Position numbers and translations under genes: made by a program. DNA of 5,864 nt from Alphaproteobacteria bacterium (GTDB lineage Bacteria; Pseudomonadota; Alphaproteobacteria; CBDBCS01; JAHZLG01), in assembly GCA_022599995.1 (NCBI GenBank), contig JAHZLG010000192.1, positions 1 through 5,864 on the forward strand, written 5' to 3'. How positions within the stretch are numbered: position 1 is the stretch's first letter; every line of letters starts with the position of its first letter. Positions 4,664 to 5,864 of the stretch are shown here, one piece after another. Under the pieces are notes generated by a model. That model was given only the letters and a program-made list of their open reading frames with translations, searched no databases and was not told the origin of the DNA.

Positions 4664-5864
4664 TGGCGCTTACCCCGAAACAAGTCGTTGCCGAGCTTGA
4701 CCGCTATATCATCGGGCAGAATGACGCCAAACGCGCGGTGGCGATTGCCCTGCGTAACCGCTGGCGCCGCCTCCAATTGGACAAGGACTTTGCCACCGAG
4801 GTGCAGCCGAAAAACATCTTGATGGTCGGGCCGACCGGGTGCGGCAAGACTGAGATTGCCCGTCGGCTTGCCAAGCTCGCGGATGCCCCCTTCGTGAAGG
4901 TCGAGGCCACCAAATTCACCGAGGTCGGCTATGTGGGACGCGATGTCGAGCAGATCATTCGCGACCTGCTCGATGATGCGGTGGCGATGCGCACCGAGCG
5001 TCACAAAAAAGTGGTCGCCGCGCAGGCAGAGGTTGCCGCCGAAAATCGGGTGATCGAAGCGATCGTTGGCGCCAATGCCTCGGCGGAGACGCGTGAGAAG
5101 CTTCGCAAACAGTTGCAGGATGGCGAGCTCGATGATCGTGAGATCGAGCTTAACCTTGAGGACAACAGCCCCATTCAAATCTCGGCTGATCCGATTCCCG
5201 GTGCGCCCGGCATGCAGATGGGTGTGCACAATCTGGGCGATATGTTGAAGCGGTCGATGGGGGGCATGACCAAGCCACGCCGTTTGTTGGTGAAGGACTC
5301 GCATAAGGTGCTCGTCGCCGAGGAGTCGCAAAAGCTGGTCGACGAGGAAAAGATCGTGAAAGAAGCGATCGAGTGGGTCGAGCAACACGGCATCGCCTTC
5401 ATCGATGAGATCGACAAAGTAACCATCGGACGCGACGACCGCGGGGGAAGCGTATCCCGCGAAGGAGTGCAACGTGACCTGCTGCCGCTGATCGAAGGCA
5501 CCGCAGTGAGCACGCGCCACGGCACCGTGCACACCGACCATATTTTGTTCATCGCCTCTGGGGCCTTTCACCTGTCAAAGCCGGGTGATCTGTTGCCCGA
5601 GTTACAGGGTCGGTTGCCGATCCGCGTGTCGTTGAAACCGCTGGAACAAGAGGACTTTCGTCGCATTCTCACCGAACCCGACTTTGCCCTCCTCAAGCAG
5701 TACACTGCCCTGCTGGGAACCGAGGGCATCACGCTAAAATTCTCCGAGGATGCCATCGAAGCCATTGCAGAATCGGCCATGACACTGAATCACCGCGTCG
5801 AGAACATTGGGGCAAGGCGACTTCAGACGGTGATGGAATTGCTCTTGGAGGGGCTCAGCTTCGA
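4663..5864 (+). CDS. hslU: ATP-dependent protease ATPase subunit HslU (ClpY), 3' end outside window
   Basis: Encodes the AAA+ unfoldase that feeds substrates into HslV. The 400 residues visible are MALTPKQVV onward, with the frame still open at the window edge; full-length family members are about 435-445 residues, so some 35-45 are missing, including the C-terminal tail that docks into HslV. Visible landmarks are the N-terminal ELDRYIIGQNDAKRAVAIAL, Walker A GPTGCGKT (56-63, K62), the pore loop GYVG (89-92), a charged intermediate I-domain (roughly 105-230), Walker B AFIDEID (245-251), the arginine-finger region ELQGRLPIRV (313-322, R317) and sensor 2 NIGARR (381-386). All catalytic elements in view are intact. 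Cys at position 60 of Walker A and Leu in QGRLP are, from memory, common in alphaproteobacterial HslU and support the lineage. The start overlaps the hslV stop by one base. Confidence 0.97.
   Translation, partial: MALTPKQVVAELDRYIIGQNDAKRAVAIALRNRWRRLQLDKDFATEVQPKNILMVGPTGCGKTEIARRLAKLADAPFVKVEATKFTEVGYVGRDVEQIIRDLLDDAVAMRTERHKKVVAAQAEVAAENRVIEAIVGANASAETREKLRKQLQDGELDDREIELNLEDNSPIQISADPIPGAPGMQMGVHNLGDMLKRSMGGMTKPRRLLVKDSHKVLVAEESQKLVDEEKIVKEAIEWVEQHGIAFIDEIDKVTIGRDDRGGSVSREGVQRDLLPLIEGTAVSTRHGTVHTDHILFIASGAFHLSKPGDLLPELQGRLPIRVSLKPLEQEDFRRILTEPDFALLKQYTALLGTEGITLKFSEDAIEAIAESAMTLNHRVENIGARRLQTVMELLLEGLSF

Noticed and set aside
4450..5571. Long open frame on the minus strand opposite hslV and hslU (373 codons)
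   Set aside because: It overlaps two highly conserved genes completely and has no recognisable domain; it is a shadow of their codon bias.

Overview
The window reads as ordinary chromosome of a moderately GC-rich Alphaproteobacterium, possibly Rhodospirillales-like (inference). Pointers are the HslU Walker A form GPTGCGKTE, the form ELQGRLPIRV, an HslV with a short propeptide before its catalytic Thr, an isoaspartyl-methyltransferase-like protein of the type common in alphaproteobacteria, and a match to the alphaproteobacterial RpoH promoter consensus. The order of the genes does not identify a genus.

Layout: on the minus strand, 39-1988 encodes a complete propionyl-CoA synthetase (prpE type), with a possible sigma-70 promoter at 2054-2082. 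Next is a 628-bp gap (1989-2616) dominated by a degenerate tandem array of about 25 units of 10-13 bp (2191-2480). A complete tRNA-Leu(CAG) with encoded CCA lies at 2617-2703. Six exact-length 11-bp units built on TGATCA (2830-2895) sit just upstream of a divergent protein-L-isoaspartate methyltransferase-like gene (2919-3626, plus). A 497-bp gap (3627-4123) holds an inverted repeat, a 34-bp tandem duplication, a second inverted repeat with a G-rich loop, a strong candidate heat-shock promoter (3920-3948) and a 10-bp tandem repeat. It leads into the hslV-hslU operon: hslV is complete (4124-4663), and hslU starts on the last base of the hslV stop codon and runs off the right edge.

How the genes work together: hslV and hslU form one translationally coupled unit encoding the two halves of the HslUV ATP-dependent protease, and the RpoH-like promoter suits a heat-shock operon. 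The methyltransferase-like gene could also belong to protein quality control, but its SAM motif is worn and its role is uncertain. prpE is divergent and metabolically unrelated.

The coding content is conventional. The unusual signal lies in the non-coding DNA: both large gaps and the short tRNA-methyltransferase gap carry tandem repeats, several with a unit near one helical turn (10, 11 and about 11.6 bp) but unrelated in sequence. I see no mobile element, CRISPR array, phage gene or clear new multi-gene system.
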